DNA of 64,000 nt from UKL13-3 sp044353855 (GTDB lineage: Bacteria > Bacteroidota > Bacteroidia > UKL13-3), in the NCBI GenBank assembly GCA_044353855.1, contig JBILBF010000003.1:1-64000 (forward strand), read 5' to 3'. The notes under the pieces were generated by a model. It searched no databases. It worked only from the letters and a program-made list of their open reading frames with translations, and was not told where the DNA came from. Shown here piece after piece: positions 1-8,353 of the stretch. The first letter of the stretch is position 1; each line of letters opens with the position of its first letter. The position numbers and the translations under genes are program-made.

Positions 1-33
1 TCTTTCAAATAGCCCTGTTTCTTTTAGGGGTGG

Positions 34-63
34 CAAAAGTAATCTACTTTATTGCTTACACAA
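34..63 (-). promoter_or_regulatory. Leftward promoter for a gene outside the window
   Basis: On the minus strand a TTG (61-63) is followed after exactly 19 nt by TACTTTTG (34-41), matching the Bacteroidota -33/-7 consensus. Transcription would start near position 27 and leave the window. The first transcribed bases, GCCACCCC, recur downstream of the HU promoter box. Confidence 0.65.
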
Positions 64-642
64 GTCTTTTTAACTTTTATTTTTTATCCCAACTTTTCTT
101 ATCCTATTTATCAATGACTTACTTTTTTAAAACATTCATTTTTTTCTATGATTCATTTACCCTTCGGGATTAAATTGGGGTACATATTGTAGATTAATAA
201 ACACTCTATTTTAAAAAAGAGAAAGAATAGCTTAAAAGTGAATTAAATTAATTCAATATGCACAAGTATGTAGCTGTTAATATAAAGATTAATCAATTTA
301 TAGTTGTGTTATAGTTATTTCCGCGTTAAGGATATTAGCGAAAATACTTCCTAACTCTAATCAGGTTATAATATTGGGGAAAGAAGATTGGAGTGAAAAG
401 TCTACCCTACTTTGAGCCATAAATTGTGCAAATAAAAAGGAGAGAACCCACACCTATTAAATTAAATTAAATTATGGATAGCAATATTTATAAAGAAAAA
501 GAAATAAGAAAAAAATATACAAACAGACTTAGGTTAGGTCTAATGAATTTATTTTCATACTCTATAGTTATGGTTATCGATTGTTAAGACATATTAGTTT
601 TACTAGAAACTTTATACATTCGCACCTTTAACAAACTAAAAC
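64..642. other. Gene-free AT-rich stretch upstream of paaN
   Basis: No convincing gene was found in about 580 bases. It holds a short ATTAA repeat (about 456-474), a 37-codon open frame (474-587) that resembles no family I know, and the word ATGAATTTATTTTC at 543-556, an exact copy of the first 14 bases of paaN placed 100 nt downstream. An AAGGAG at about 437 is too far from any start codon to be a ribosome binding site. Confidence 0.5.
615..622 (+). promoter_or_regulatory. Probable -7 box of paaN (TACATTCG)
   Basis: TACATTCG lies 20 nt before the paaN ATG. It matches TAnnTTTG except for C in place of the third T. The same 8-mer precedes several other genes in this window. No TTG is present at the usual distance upstream. 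Confidence 0.4.
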
Positions 643-2292
643 ATGAATTTATTTTCCAAACATCAAGCATTATTAAATGATGCAATTACAGCTTCTACTG
701 TTAGAAATTATTATACTCCATATGCCGAAATGCCGAAGTTTTATGCTGAAGATGGAGATGCAAAAGCTAAAGCATACATAAGTGCAGTAATGAATAATAA
801 TTTTGCCGAATTACTTCAAAATGGTGATGTTTGGGTTGGGGAGGAAGTTTCTCCTTATTTACAATTGGGTATTGGAGTTACGTATCCTACCAAAAAAGTT
901 GATGCCTATTTAAATGATGCTCATCAAGCTCAAACAACTTGGAGCAAAATAAGTATTGAAGATAGAACAGGTTTGTTAATTGAAGTTCTCGATCGTGTAA
1001 AATTGCGTTTTTTTGATATTGCTTATGCTACCATGCATACAACAGGTCAAAGTTTTATGATGTCGTTTCAGGCTAGTGGTCCGCATAGTAATGATAGAGC
1101 TTTAGAAGCTGTGATTGAAGGCTACAAACAGTTAACCAGTTTGCCTTCAACTGCCACCTGGACTAAATCTATGGGTAAATTTGATTTAACAATAAATAAA
1201 AACTGGAAGGCTATACCTAAAGGTGTAGGATTGGTTATTGGATGCAGTACCTTCCCTATTTGGAATACGGTGCCCGCTTTGTTTGCTAACTTAATTACGG
1301 GTAATGTCACAATTGTAAAACCTCATCCTAAAGCGGTTTTGCCAATTGCTATTGTTATTGGAGAGATTCAAAAATTATTTAGAGAATATAATATTGATGT
1401 TAATACAGTTCAGTTAGCTGCCGATACTTTGGCCAATCCAGTTACCAAATTATTAGCAGAAAACACTGCAATACAATTAGTCGACTACACAGGAGGAAGC
1501 TTGTTTGGCGAATATGTAGAAGGATTGAAAAACAAAACAGTGTTTACTGAAAAGGCTGGAGTAAATTCTATCATTATCGATTCAGCAAAACAATTACCTG
1601 CGGTGATGCAGAATATTGCATTTTCGGCCTCATTGTATTCGGGGCAAATGTGTACTGCTCCTCAAAACATATTTATTCCGTCATCAGGAGTGAAAACTGA
1701 TGATGGCATAGTGAGTTATGATGATGCAGTAAAAATATTAAGCGATTCAATTCGTGGATTGGTAACAAACCCAAAAGCTGGTGCGCCTACTTTAGGTGCT
1801 ATTCAATCGGATTTAACAGCTAAACGATTGGCTGAATCCAAGAATTTAGGAGGAAAAGTTTTATTGGAATCAATGCCTATTAAAAACGAAGAGTTTAAAG
1901 ATGCTAGAGTGGCAAGCCCAACTCTTATTGAATTGGATAGAACCCAAGGTAGCATATTTAACCATGAGTGTTTTGGCCCAATTGTATTTGTGATCAAAAC
2001 AGATTCAACTGCTGATTCGTTGGCTTTAGCTAAACAACTTGCAAATGATAAAGGTGCGATTACTTGTGGTGCCTACACAACAGATACTGCTACTCAAAAC
2101 TTAATTGAAGATGAAATGAACAAGGTATTTACGCCTGTTTCGTTTAACTTTACAGGTGCTGCGTTTATCAATTCACATGCTGCATTCAGCGATATGCATG
2201 TTACCGGAGGTAATCCGGCAGGAAATGCCAGCTTAACCTCGGCTGAGTTTATTGTGAAAAGATTTGTGTGGGTAGGGAATAGATTTATGTAA
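643..2292 (+). CDS. paaN: PaaN-type aldehyde dehydrogenase (phenylacetate degradation)
   Basis: This 549-aa protein is a member of the aldehyde dehydrogenase superfamily, of the longer PaaN subfamily associated with aerobic phenylacetic acid degradation. The catalytic Cys is at about residue 337 (SGQMCTAPQN) and the general-base Glu at about 303 (FTEKAG), 34 residues apart as in classical ALDHs. No signal peptide is present, so it should be cytosolic. No other paa genes lie nearby, so the substrate is inferred from family resemblance only; a ring-cleavage semialdehyde is the usual assignment. It is a single gene with its own probable -7 box and a terminator about 165 nt downstream. An ALDH for another CoA-linked semialdehyde cannot be excluded. 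Confidence 0.85.
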   Translation: MNLFSKHQALLNDAITASTVRNYYTPYAEMPKFYAEDGDAKAKAYISAVMNNNFAELLQNGDVWVGEEVSPYLQLGIGVTYPTKKVDAYLNDAHQAQTTWSKISIEDRTGLLIEVLDRVKLRFFDIAYATMHTTGQSFMMSFQASGPHSNDRALEAVIEGYKQLTSLPSTATWTKSMGKFDLTINKNWKAIPKGVGLVIGCSTFPIWNTVPALFANLITGNVTIVKPHPKAVLPIAIVIGEIQKLFREYNIDVNTVQLAADTLANPVTKLLAENTAIQLVDYTGGSLFGEYVEGLKNKTVFTEKAGVNSIIIDSAKQLPAVMQNIAFSASLYSGQMCTAPQNIFIPSSGVKTDDGIVSYDDAVKILSDSIRGLVTNPKAGAPTLGAIQSDLTAKRLAESKNLGGKVLLESMPIKNEEFKDARVASPTLIELDRTQGSIFNHECFGPIVFVIKTDSTADSLALAKQLANDKGAITCGAYTTDTATQNLIEDEMNKVFTPVSFNFTGAAFINSHAAFSDMHVTGGNPAGNASLTSAEFIVKRFVWVGNRFM

Positions 2293-2303
2293 CGGGAGAA
2301 AAA

Positions 2304-2332
2304 TTTCGAAATTCGAGATTCGAATTTCGAAA
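2304..2332. repeat. Perfect 13-bp palindrome with 3-nt loop
   Basis: The left arm TTTCGAAATTCGA (2304-2316), loop GAT, and right arm TCGAATTTCGAAA (2320-2332) pair perfectly. It begins 11 nt after the paaN stop. It is not followed by a T run on either strand, so it is not a standard terminator. Confidence 0.75.
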
Positions 2333-2456
2333 AAATAATGACTACCGAAAATTAAATGACGAGTGATTATATTTATTATGGCTTAATAAAGAACATTTAG
2401 TGATGAATGTTGAATGACGAAGTTTAAAATTCGAACAGTTTAAATGTAATTTGAAG

Positions 2457-2489
2457 AGACTTTCTGTTGTGATGGAGAGTCTTTTTTTT
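2457..2489 (+). terminator. Intrinsic terminator of paaN
   Basis: An 8-bp stem, AGACTTTC (2457-2464) with GAGAGTCT (2475-2482, one G-T pair), is followed by a run of T (to 2489). Confidence 0.7.
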
Positions 2490-2627
2490 GTATATCAATC
2501 AAAAATTGATTTTATTAAAAATCGAATAGGATATATTCATCATATTTTAAAACGTCAAACATCTTTCAAAATAGTATTTAAAATATTCACTTAAAACCCT
2601 TTCCCGATCAAATTTTGATATTAGAAT

Positions 2628-3488
2628 TTAATTTTGAACTCCAAACACATCAAAGGCTCCAAGCAAAGAATCTGCAAAAGCCTTTTTATCTAACCCTAAT
2701 TCAATATTTTTCTCTTCGAAAAAGCTTAGCAAATTTTCGGTTGCCATATTCCCTGTTAAATCATCAGAAGCCATTGGACATCCTCCGAATCCTCTGATAG
2801 ATCCATCATAACGTTTACATCCACTATTATATGCTGCTTGAATTTTTTCCTTCCACGTTGTGGGTGTTGTATGCAAATGCGCCCCAAACTCTATATGCTT
2901 AAACCGTGGAATTAAACAGCTAAATAAATAGGAGATTGTTTCTGGGTTCGCTATGCCAATTGTATCACTTAAGGAAATGGTTTTAATACCAATAGAATCA
3001 ATCTCCGCCACCCATTTTTCAGCTATTTCGGTATTCCATTCATCTCCATAAGGATTACCAAAACCCATTGAAATATAAATAACCAATTCTTTATTTTTTT
3101 TTACACAAAGCTCTTGGATTTGTTTCACCGAATCGAGTGATTGAGCTATACTTGAGTTGGTATTGCGTTGCTGAAATGTATCGGAAATGGAAAACGGATA
3201 ACCCAAATAATTGATTGTAGAATGTTTTACAGCCTGCTCTGCTCCTCTTACATTTGCTATTATAGCAAGTAACTTACTTTGGGTTGAGGATAAATCTAAA
3301 CCTGCCAAAACCTCAGTTGTATCGGCCAATTGTGGAATAGCTTTGGGTGATACAAAACTACCAAAGTCAATAGTATCATAACCAATATTTAACAATTGAT
3401 TAATATATTTTATTTTTTTATCAGTAGGGATAAAATCGTGAATACCTTGCATAGCATCGCGAGGACACTCAATTATTTTATAGCTCAT
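2628..3488 (-). CDS. mvaB: Hydroxymethylglutaryl-CoA lyase
   Basis: This 286-aa TIM-barrel protein of the HMGL-like/DRE-TIM family cleaves HMG-CoA to acetoacetate and acetyl-CoA, the last step of leucine breakdown. The diagnostic C-terminal motif GFGGCPMASDDLTGN with the catalytic Cys is at about residues 234-248. The metal-binding His pair (AHLHTT) is at about 203-208, and the N-terminal ECPRDAMQG replaces the usual E-x-PRDGLQ. Length fits the family. It is monocistronic, divergent from the DUF349 gene. A -7 box TAAATTTG on the minus strand (3520-3527) lies 31 nt before the ATG. With the distant biotinyl carrier protein it may belong to leucine catabolism, but this is inference. Confidence 0.9.
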   Translation of the reverse strand: MSYKIIECPRDAMQGIHDFIPTDKKIKYINQLLNIGYDTIDFGSFVSPKAIPQLADTTEVLAGLDLSSTQSKLLAIIANVRGAEQAVKHSTINYLGYPFSISDTFQQRNTNSSIAQSLDSVKQIQELCVKKNKELVIYISMGFGNPYGDEWNTEIAEKWVAEIDSIGIKTISLSDTIGIANPETISYLFSCLIPRFKHIEFGAHLHTTPTTWKEKIQAAYNSGCKRYDGSIRGFGGCPMASDDLTGNMATENLLSFFEEKNIELGLDKKAFADSLLGAFDVFGVQN

Positions 3489-3519
3489 TTTACAAAATTT
3501 TAACTAGATGAAAGTGAGA

Positions 3520-3527
3520 CAAATTTA
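3520..3527 (-). promoter_or_regulatory. -7 box of the HMG-CoA lyase gene
   Basis: TAAATTTG on the minus strand fits TAnnTTTG and stands 31 nt upstream of the ATG. No matching -33 TTG is seen. Confidence 0.4.
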
Positions 3528-3540
3528 AGTAATTAATTAT

Positions 3541-3548
3541 TACCTTTG
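3541..3548 (+). promoter_or_regulatory. -7 box of the DUF349 gene; decides its start
   Basis: TACCTTTG is a perfect TAnnTTTG. The TTG inside it (3546-3548) would give a slightly longer reading frame, but it lies in the promoter and cannot be the start codon if this box is used. The first ATG downstream is at 3573, giving a leader of about 18 nt. Confidence 0.55.
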
Positions 3549-3572
3549 ACATCCTTCTATATATACAAAAGT

Positions 3573-5531
3573 ATGAACGAACAAATGAATTCTACGCCAC
3601 TCAACGAAACGGAAGCAAACCGTGAAGTGTTGAACACACAGGTAACAACTGAAGTTACTGCAGAAATAACTGGCACTGCGACTATTAATGAAGTAAGCGA
3701 AACAGCTGCTTTAATTGAAACTGAAGATCATGTGGAAACCACAGAACTTAGTGAAGAAGAAAAAGAAATGGAAGCTTTTGCTGATGATGAGCTACCTAAT
3801 TTTTCTACTTACACAAAAGAGCAACTAGTAGAAACAGCAATTGAAGTTGTAAAAACAAAAGAAATGCTTGAGGCAACACGCTACATGAAAGTAATCAAGC
3901 CTTTACTTGACCAACTATTGCAAGAAGAGCAAAATGCAGCACTTGCCCAATTTATAGAAGAAGGTGGTATAAAAGATGATTTTAAATTTACTACTGGTGA
4001 CAAATCTCGTGAACAATTTAATAACGCATCTAAAGAGTTAAAACAAAAAAAAATAGATGAAAAACAAAGACAAGAAGCTGAAAAATTAGATAATCTTAAA
4101 AAGAAACATCTCTTACTTGAAAAAATAAAAGCACTAACTGAAGGAGAAGAAACTAAGGATAGTCTAACTAAACTTAAAGAGTTTCAAACAGAATGGAAAT
4201 CTATTCGAAATGTTCCAAAAGAACATATTGAAAAACTTTGGGAATCTTACCATTTATATATTCATAATTTTTACGATAACCTTTCAATGTTTAATGAATT
4301 GAAAGATTTGGATAGACGTAAAAACCTTGACCAAAAAATTGACCTTACCAAAAAAGTATCAGAATTAGCATTAGAGCCAAGCACAAAAAAGGTAGTTATT
4401 TTGCTTAAAAAATACCAAGAAGAGTGGAAAAGTGTTGGGCCAGTTCCAAAGGAATCCAACGATGATATATGGAATAGATTTAAGCAGGAATGCGATAGAA
4501 TTTACGAGATGATAAAAGCCGTAATGGCTGAAAACGAGCGAAAACGAGAAGAAAACCTTACTTCAAAAAAAGAACTTTTGGCGAAGGCATTGGAACTTTC
4601 AAACATACATTCGGCTCGTATTAAAGAATGGTTGGAACACAGTACCACCGCAAATCAGTTAATGGAAGAGTGGAAAAAAGTAGGAATGATTCCAATTAAG
4701 TACAAAGAAAGCCTTTGGGAAGAATTTAGAACAGCACGTAATACTTTTTACAATAACAAAAACGAGTTTTTTAAAAAAATGCATGCTGAGCGCAATCATA
4801 ATTTAAAACTTAAAACCGAATTATGTGAAAAAGCAGAAGCTATTTCTGCTAATCCAATTGACCTAAATAAGCAAACAGACGAATTGAAAAAAATGCAGGA
4901 TCACTGGAAAGCAATTGGACCTGTTCATGAAAAAATTTCGGATGCTATTTGGAAACGTTTTAGAACAGCTTGTGATACGTTTTTTGAGCTAAAAGCAAAA
5001 TATTATGCTGGTCAAGCAGAAGAACACAAGAAAAACTTAGAAATAAAAAACAGTTTACTTGTACAACTCGAAGAATTGTTAAATAGAGAAGATGGGGCTA
5101 CAATAATTGCTGATTTAAAAAGTTTGCAAGAACAATGGAACCAAGCAGGATTTGTTCCGATGAATGCTAAAGAGGCTGTAAACAAAAAATACAATGAGTT
5201 AACTGATAAAGTATTTAACAAATTTAAACAAGCGCATACAGCCATTCGAGATAGTAAGGATCGGAGTCATTTTGAAGCATTGCTTAACTCGCCAAATGGT
5301 AGCGAAAGATTAAAACGAGAAGAGCGTTTTTTGCAAGATAAAATTCGTGGTATGAAAAGTGATATAGATACATGGGATAACAATCTTGGCTTTTTCGCTA
5401 AAAGTAAAGGTGAAAATCCAATGGTAGATCAAATAAAAGAGAAAATAGTTGGTGCCGAAAAGCAAATTAAACAATTGGAGGAAAAAGTGAAATTAATTCG
5501 CCAAGTTGCTAAACAAGAACAAAAAGCTTAG
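3573..5531 (+). CDS. DUF349 repeat protein
   Basis: This 652-aa acidic and lysine-rich helical protein has about five DUF349 repeats. Their signature is W-K-x-[IV]-G-x-[VI]-P followed by a W-x-x-[FY] helix. The leading tryptophans sit at about residues 207, 284, 367, 444 and 521. The N-terminal 80 residues are rich in Glu and Thr and look disordered. There is no signal peptide or membrane segment. The start at ATG 3573 is preferred over an in-frame TTG that is part of the -7 box. DUF349 proteins are widespread in Bacteroidota without an agreed role. It is translationally coupled to the next gene, whose GTG overlaps its stop by one base (TAGTG). Confidence 0.85.
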   Translation: MNEQMNSTPLNETEANREVLNTQVTTEVTAEITGTATINEVSETAALIETEDHVETTELSEEEKEMEAFADDELPNFSTYTKEQLVETAIEVVKTKEMLEATRYMKVIKPLLDQLLQEEQNAALAQFIEEGGIKDDFKFTTGDKSREQFNNASKELKQKKIDEKQRQEAEKLDNLKKKHLLLEKIKALTEGEETKDSLTKLKEFQTEWKSIRNVPKEHIEKLWESYHLYIHNFYDNLSMFNELKDLDRRKNLDQKIDLTKKVSELALEPSTKKVVILLKKYQEEWKSVGPVPKESNDDIWNRFKQECDRIYEMIKAVMAENERKREENLTSKKELLAKALELSNIHSARIKEWLEHSTTANQLMEEWKKVGMIPIKYKESLWEEFRTARNTFYNNKNEFFKKMHAERNHNLKLKTELCEKAEAISANPIDLNKQTDELKKMQDHWKAIGPVHEKISDAIWKRFRTACDTFFELKAKYYAGQAEEHKKNLEIKNSLLVQLEELLNREDGATIIADLKSLQEQWNQAGFVPMNAKEAVNKKYNELTDKVFNKFKQAHTAIRDSKDRSHFEALLNSPNGSERLKREERFLQDKIRGMKSDIDTWDNNLGFFAKSKGENPMVDQIKEKIVGAEKQIKQLEEKVKLIRQVAKQEQKA

Positions 5532-6025
5532 TGCTTTATACTATTCGAAAATTATTCATTCATTATGCGTGTGCAACACTAATTGATGTGTTGCATTCGC
5601 CTTTTGTTTTTGAATTATACAATGATTGTATCAAAACAAAAAGCAATATTAAATTGCCTAATTACTCCCCAACTGCGAACGATTATTTTAATAAACGTTG
5701 TGATTCTATTATTGCCAAACTCAAACTTAAATTTGCGACACATTATTTCACTTCTGTAAGTAACGATTTGTCAACTGAAAATCCTTTTATTTTTTATGTT
5801 GAAAATGAAGTTACGATAGAAGTTATTCAACAGAAGTTAAACTCAGCTCACAATGATTCGTTGGTGATAGTTAGAAATATATATGCTAGTGCAAAACAAA
5901 CCGAAAATTGGCAACAACTCAAAACCACACAAAACGTAACTACTTCTATTGACTTATTTTTTATGGGGTTATTATTTGTGAGGAAAGAACAAAGGAGGCA
6001 AGCGTTTCGGTTGAGGTTACTTTAA
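5531..6025 (+). CDS. Shrunken methyltransferase-like protein, probably not catalytic
   Basis: This 164-aa protein has the two ends of a Bacteroidota SAM-methyltransferase family that is normally about 210-260 aa. The N-terminal mark HSPFVFELYND is at about residues 22-32. The C-terminal mark, AHNDS followed by SIDLFFMGLLFVRKEQ, is at about 107-155. The centre is missing: no glycine-rich SAM loop (ELGTSLG-like) is present, and the usual DGNH and DDIHW motifs read VENE and RNIYA. I infer a degenerate, possibly regulatory or decaying member. GTG start overlaps the upstream stop. Its 3' end overlaps the convergent MazG-like gene by 9 nt. Confidence 0.65.
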   Translation: MLYTIRKLFIHYACATLIDVLHSPFVFELYNDCIKTKSNIKLPNYSPTANDYFNKRCDSIIAKLKLKFATHYFTSVSNDLSTENPFIFYVENEVTIEVIQQKLNSAHNDSLVIVRNIYASAKQTENWQQLKTTQNVTTSIDLFFMGLLFVRKEQRRQAFRLRLL

Positions 6026-6349
6026 TTTTACATTTGACTGATGTCTGTTTTTATCGCGTTTGGTTTTCTTATCCATATTTTTATGCAAAGCTTCCGTTAA
6101 ATCAATACCCGTTTGGTTTGCAAGGCAGATAAGGACAAACAAAACATCTGCCATTTCATCGCCTAAATCTATTTTGGTATCCGACTCTTTAAAAGATTGC
6201 TCACCGTATTTACGAGACATAATTCTAGCTACCTCTCCTACTTCCTCCATTAAAATGGCAGTATTGGTCAATTCATTAAAATAGCGAATTCCATTTTCTT
6301 GAATCCAATTATCAACGAGTTGTTGTGATTCTTTTAGAGTAATTTCCAT
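6017..6349 (-). CDS. MazG-like nucleotide pyrophosphohydrolase
   Basis: This 110-aa all-alpha NTP-PPase is of the small MazG type. The metal-binding pattern is present as EEVGEVARIMSR (about residues 35-46) and the downstream DLGDEMADVLFVL (about 62-74), that is EExxE...ExxD. Such proteins hydrolyse nucleoside triphosphates to monophosphates and pyrophosphate, often as house-cleaning enzymes. I chose the ATG at 6349 because the longer frame only adds 23 residues unlike the family. It is distinct from the two-domain mazG at 39150. A TTATTTTG box (6358-6365, minus) is a possible but weak promoter. Confidence 0.85.
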   Translation of the reverse strand: MEITLKESQQLVDNWIQENGIRYFNELTNTAILMEEVGEVARIMSRKYGEQSFKESDTKIDLGDEMADVLFVLICLANQTGIDLTEALHKNMDKKTKRDKNRHQSNVKLK

Positions 6350-6590
6350 GGTGTATACAAAATAAAGTACAGATGTATCGTTTATTGGGCAATTGTGCAA
6401 AAGAGTGTATATGCACATTTTTTAATTACCTTAAAATCAGTATTTTGATTTCTAACTATTACAAAAACTATTCTTTGGCATAATCTTTATAATGAATAGA
6501 GCATCATACTTTTTTCATTGGATAAAATTCAGGGGCCAATTTGCAGCGATGCAAGTTGGCCTTTCCATTATAAAGTTTTATACTATCGCT

Positions 6591-6623
6591 ATAAATAAAA
6601 AGGTGTAGCATATGCTACACCTT
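6591..6623 (-). terminator. Terminator of rng, overlapping its stop codon
   Basis: A perfect 24-nt palindrome (6600-6623, half-site AAGGTGTAGCAT) is followed on the minus strand by TTTTATTT. The rng stop TAG (6615-6617) and its last two sense codons lie inside the upstream arm of the stem. Confidence 0.8.
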
Positions 6624-8171
6624 AATTTCTTCGCCTGCTGCGTTTAAAAAACGGTACTCACCAAAATGGAGAGAGTTGGCTGTTTTAATTTTGACAAACT
6701 TCTTATATTTAAGCAACCATTTGATGCGGGTTGAACTTAAAAATCCTTGTTTTAAAAATGCTGCTATGTATGGATGCACTTCAAGAGTGATATCCGACAT
6801 ATTTAAGTTTTGAATAAAATAGCGTAGGTTATTTTCTATTTCATCAGTGATCACAATACTCGAAGTAATTTCTCCTGTTCCTTTACAAGTAGGGCATTTT
6901 TCTGTAACAACAACAGCCATTTCTGGGCGTACACGTTGCCTTGTAATTTGGACTAAACCAAAAGGGCTCATCGGAAGTATTTTATGACGAGCACGATCAC
7001 TTTTCATTTCATCCTTCAATCGTTCGTATACTAATTTACGATTACCAGGTGTTTTTTGATCGATAAAATCAACAACAATAATTCCACCCATATCTCGCAA
7101 GCGAAGTTGCCGAGCTAACTCAGTAGCTGCTTCGAGGTTGACTTGCAATGCACTTTCTTCTTGGTTAATATCCTTTCCTTTGGTGCTTCCGCTATTTACA
7201 TCAACAACATGAAGAGCTTCGGTATGTTCGATAATTAAATAACTACCACCCATGAAATTGACTTCTTTGCCAAACGATGCTTTAATTTGTTTATCTATTG
7301 CAAAGTGTTCGAAGATGGGTGCTTTACCATTGTATAACTTAACAATTTTTTCGAGTTGAGGCGATTTTGACTTTACATACTCTTTGACTTGATTAAACAA
7401 AAAGCCATCATTAACTTGAATACTTGAAAAATCATCGTTAACCAAATCGCGAATAAGTGTAAGTGTGCGGTCACTCTCGCCTAATATTTTTTGGGGAGGA
7501 ACGGCAGAACGTAATTGATCACACATACCTTCCCATTTACCAATCAAATCCTTTAAGTCTTTTTCAAGATCTTCAATAGGTTGATTTTCGGCAACAGTTC
7601 TCACAATTACACCAAAGTTTTTAGGTTTGATGCTATGAACCAATTTTTTTAATCGGTTACGTTCTTCCATCTTCACAATTTTTTTGCTGATGGAAACAGT
7701 ATCTTCAAAAGGCATAAGCACTACAAATCTGCCAGCCAATGAAAGTTCAGAAGTTAATCGAGGTCCTTTATTAGAAATAGGCTCTTTGCTTACCTGCACA
7801 ACAATTTGCTGGAAACGACTAAGCACTTGTCCTATTTTACCGGTTTTTTCAATATCAGCTTCATTTTCAGATGTTTTTGGCCAAGGCTCCATTTTGGAAT
7901 TTCCACGCATGGTGCGTACAAATTTTTGGAGACTTTTTACTTGAGGACCTAAATCAAGATAATGCAAAAAAGCATCTTTCTCATGTCCAACATCAATAAA
8001 AGCTGCATTGAGACCAGGCATTAATTTATTTACATTACCGAGATAAATATCACCTACCGCAAAATTATTTTCGGCATGTTCTTGATGAAGCTCAATGATT
8101 TTTTTATCGCGTAATAATGCAATTTCAACACCACCATTCGGGTGGCTATTGATAATTAATTCACTACTCAC
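6615..8171 (-). CDS. rng: RNase E/G family endoribonuclease
   Basis: This 518-aa Rne/Rng enzyme processes rRNA and decays mRNA. An S1 domain occupies about residues 38-130 (GDIYLGNV..AFIDVG). The catalytic core has the Mg-binding Asp in VVDVNSGS (about 327-334) and a second acidic segment IVVDFIDQ (about 370-377). The Zn-link CPTCKGTG follows at about 432-439. It lacks the long RNase E scaffold tail, so RNase G is the better name. The start is GTG at 8171, giving the conserved N-terminus SSELIINS. It is the last gene of the HU / TPR / COX24-like / rng operon, ending in a terminator that overlaps its own stop. Confidence 0.93.
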   Translation of the reverse strand: MSSELIINSHPNGGVEIALLRDKKIIELHQEHAENNFAVGDIYLGNVNKLMPGLNAAFIDVGHEKDAFLHYLDLGPQVKSLQKFVRTMRGNSKMEPWPKTSENEADIEKTGKIGQVLSRFQQIVVQVSKEPISNKGPRLTSELSLAGRFVVLMPFEDTVSISKKIVKMEERNRLKKLVHSIKPKNFGVIVRTVAENQPIEDLEKDLKDLIGKWEGMCDQLRSAVPPQKILGESDRTLTLIRDLVNDDFSSIQVNDGFLFNQVKEYVKSKSPQLEKIVKLYNGKAPIFEHFAIDKQIKASFGKEVNFMGGSYLIIEHTEALHVVDVNSGSTKGKDINQEESALQVNLEAATELARQLRLRDMGGIIVVDFIDQKTPGNRKLVYERLKDEMKSDRARHKILPMSPFGLVQITRQRVRPEMAVVVTEKCPTCKGTGEITSSIVITDEIENNLRYFIQNLNMSDITLEVHPYIAAFLKQGFLSSTRIKWLLKYKKFVKIKTANSLHFGEYRFLNAAGEEIKV

Positions 8172-8258
8172 AATTCAATATAATTAAATACAGCAATACC
8201 GCAAAGTATAATTACAATGCGGTATTGATCATTATTATCGAATACGAATGTCTAAGAA

Positions 8259-8348
8259 TTATTTTTTCTTATGACGATTCTTACGAAGACGTTTTTTACG
8301 TTTGTGGGTTGCAATTTTGTGACGTTTTCTTTTTTTTCCGCTTGGCAT
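8259..8348 (-). CDS. 29-aa basic AURKAIP1/COX24-type small protein
   Basis: A very short gene. The product starts MPSGKKRKRHKIATHKRKK and ends LRKNRHKKK; over half of its residues are Lys, Arg or His. I recognise it as the tiny Bacteroidota protein annotated as AURKAIP1/COX24-domain (Pfam COX24_C). In mitochondria the homologous tail belongs to ribosomal protein mS38, so a role as a small ribosomal-subunit protein is likely but not shown here. It lies between the TPR gene (5 nt upstream) and rng, in the same direction. Codon by codon it is intact, ATG to TAA. Confidence 0.88.
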   Translation of the reverse strand: MPSGKKRKRHKIATHKRKKRLRKNRHKKK

Positions 8349-8353
8349 AATGT

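Larger units (their letters stand above)
2293..2627. other. Intergenic stretch between paaN and the HMG-CoA lyase gene
   Basis: No gene is seen. The stretch holds a 13-bp perfect hairpin rich in TTCGAA words (2304-2332), a low-complexity part with words such as AATGTTGAATGACGAAG, and the paaN terminator (2457-2489). Confidence 0.6.

Noticed and set aside
430..445. Shine-Dalgarno sequence AAGGAG
   Set aside because: About 35 nt from the nearest ATG and isolated; Bacteroidota rarely use this signal.
474..587. 37-codon gene upstream of paaN
   Set aside because: No recognisable family, no promoter box at a useful distance, and AT-rich composition; kept only as part of the duplicated-word observation.
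643..2292. Start of a phenylacetate degradation operon
   Set aside because: PaaN stands alone; no paaABCDE, paaG, paaJ or paaK homologue is adjacent.
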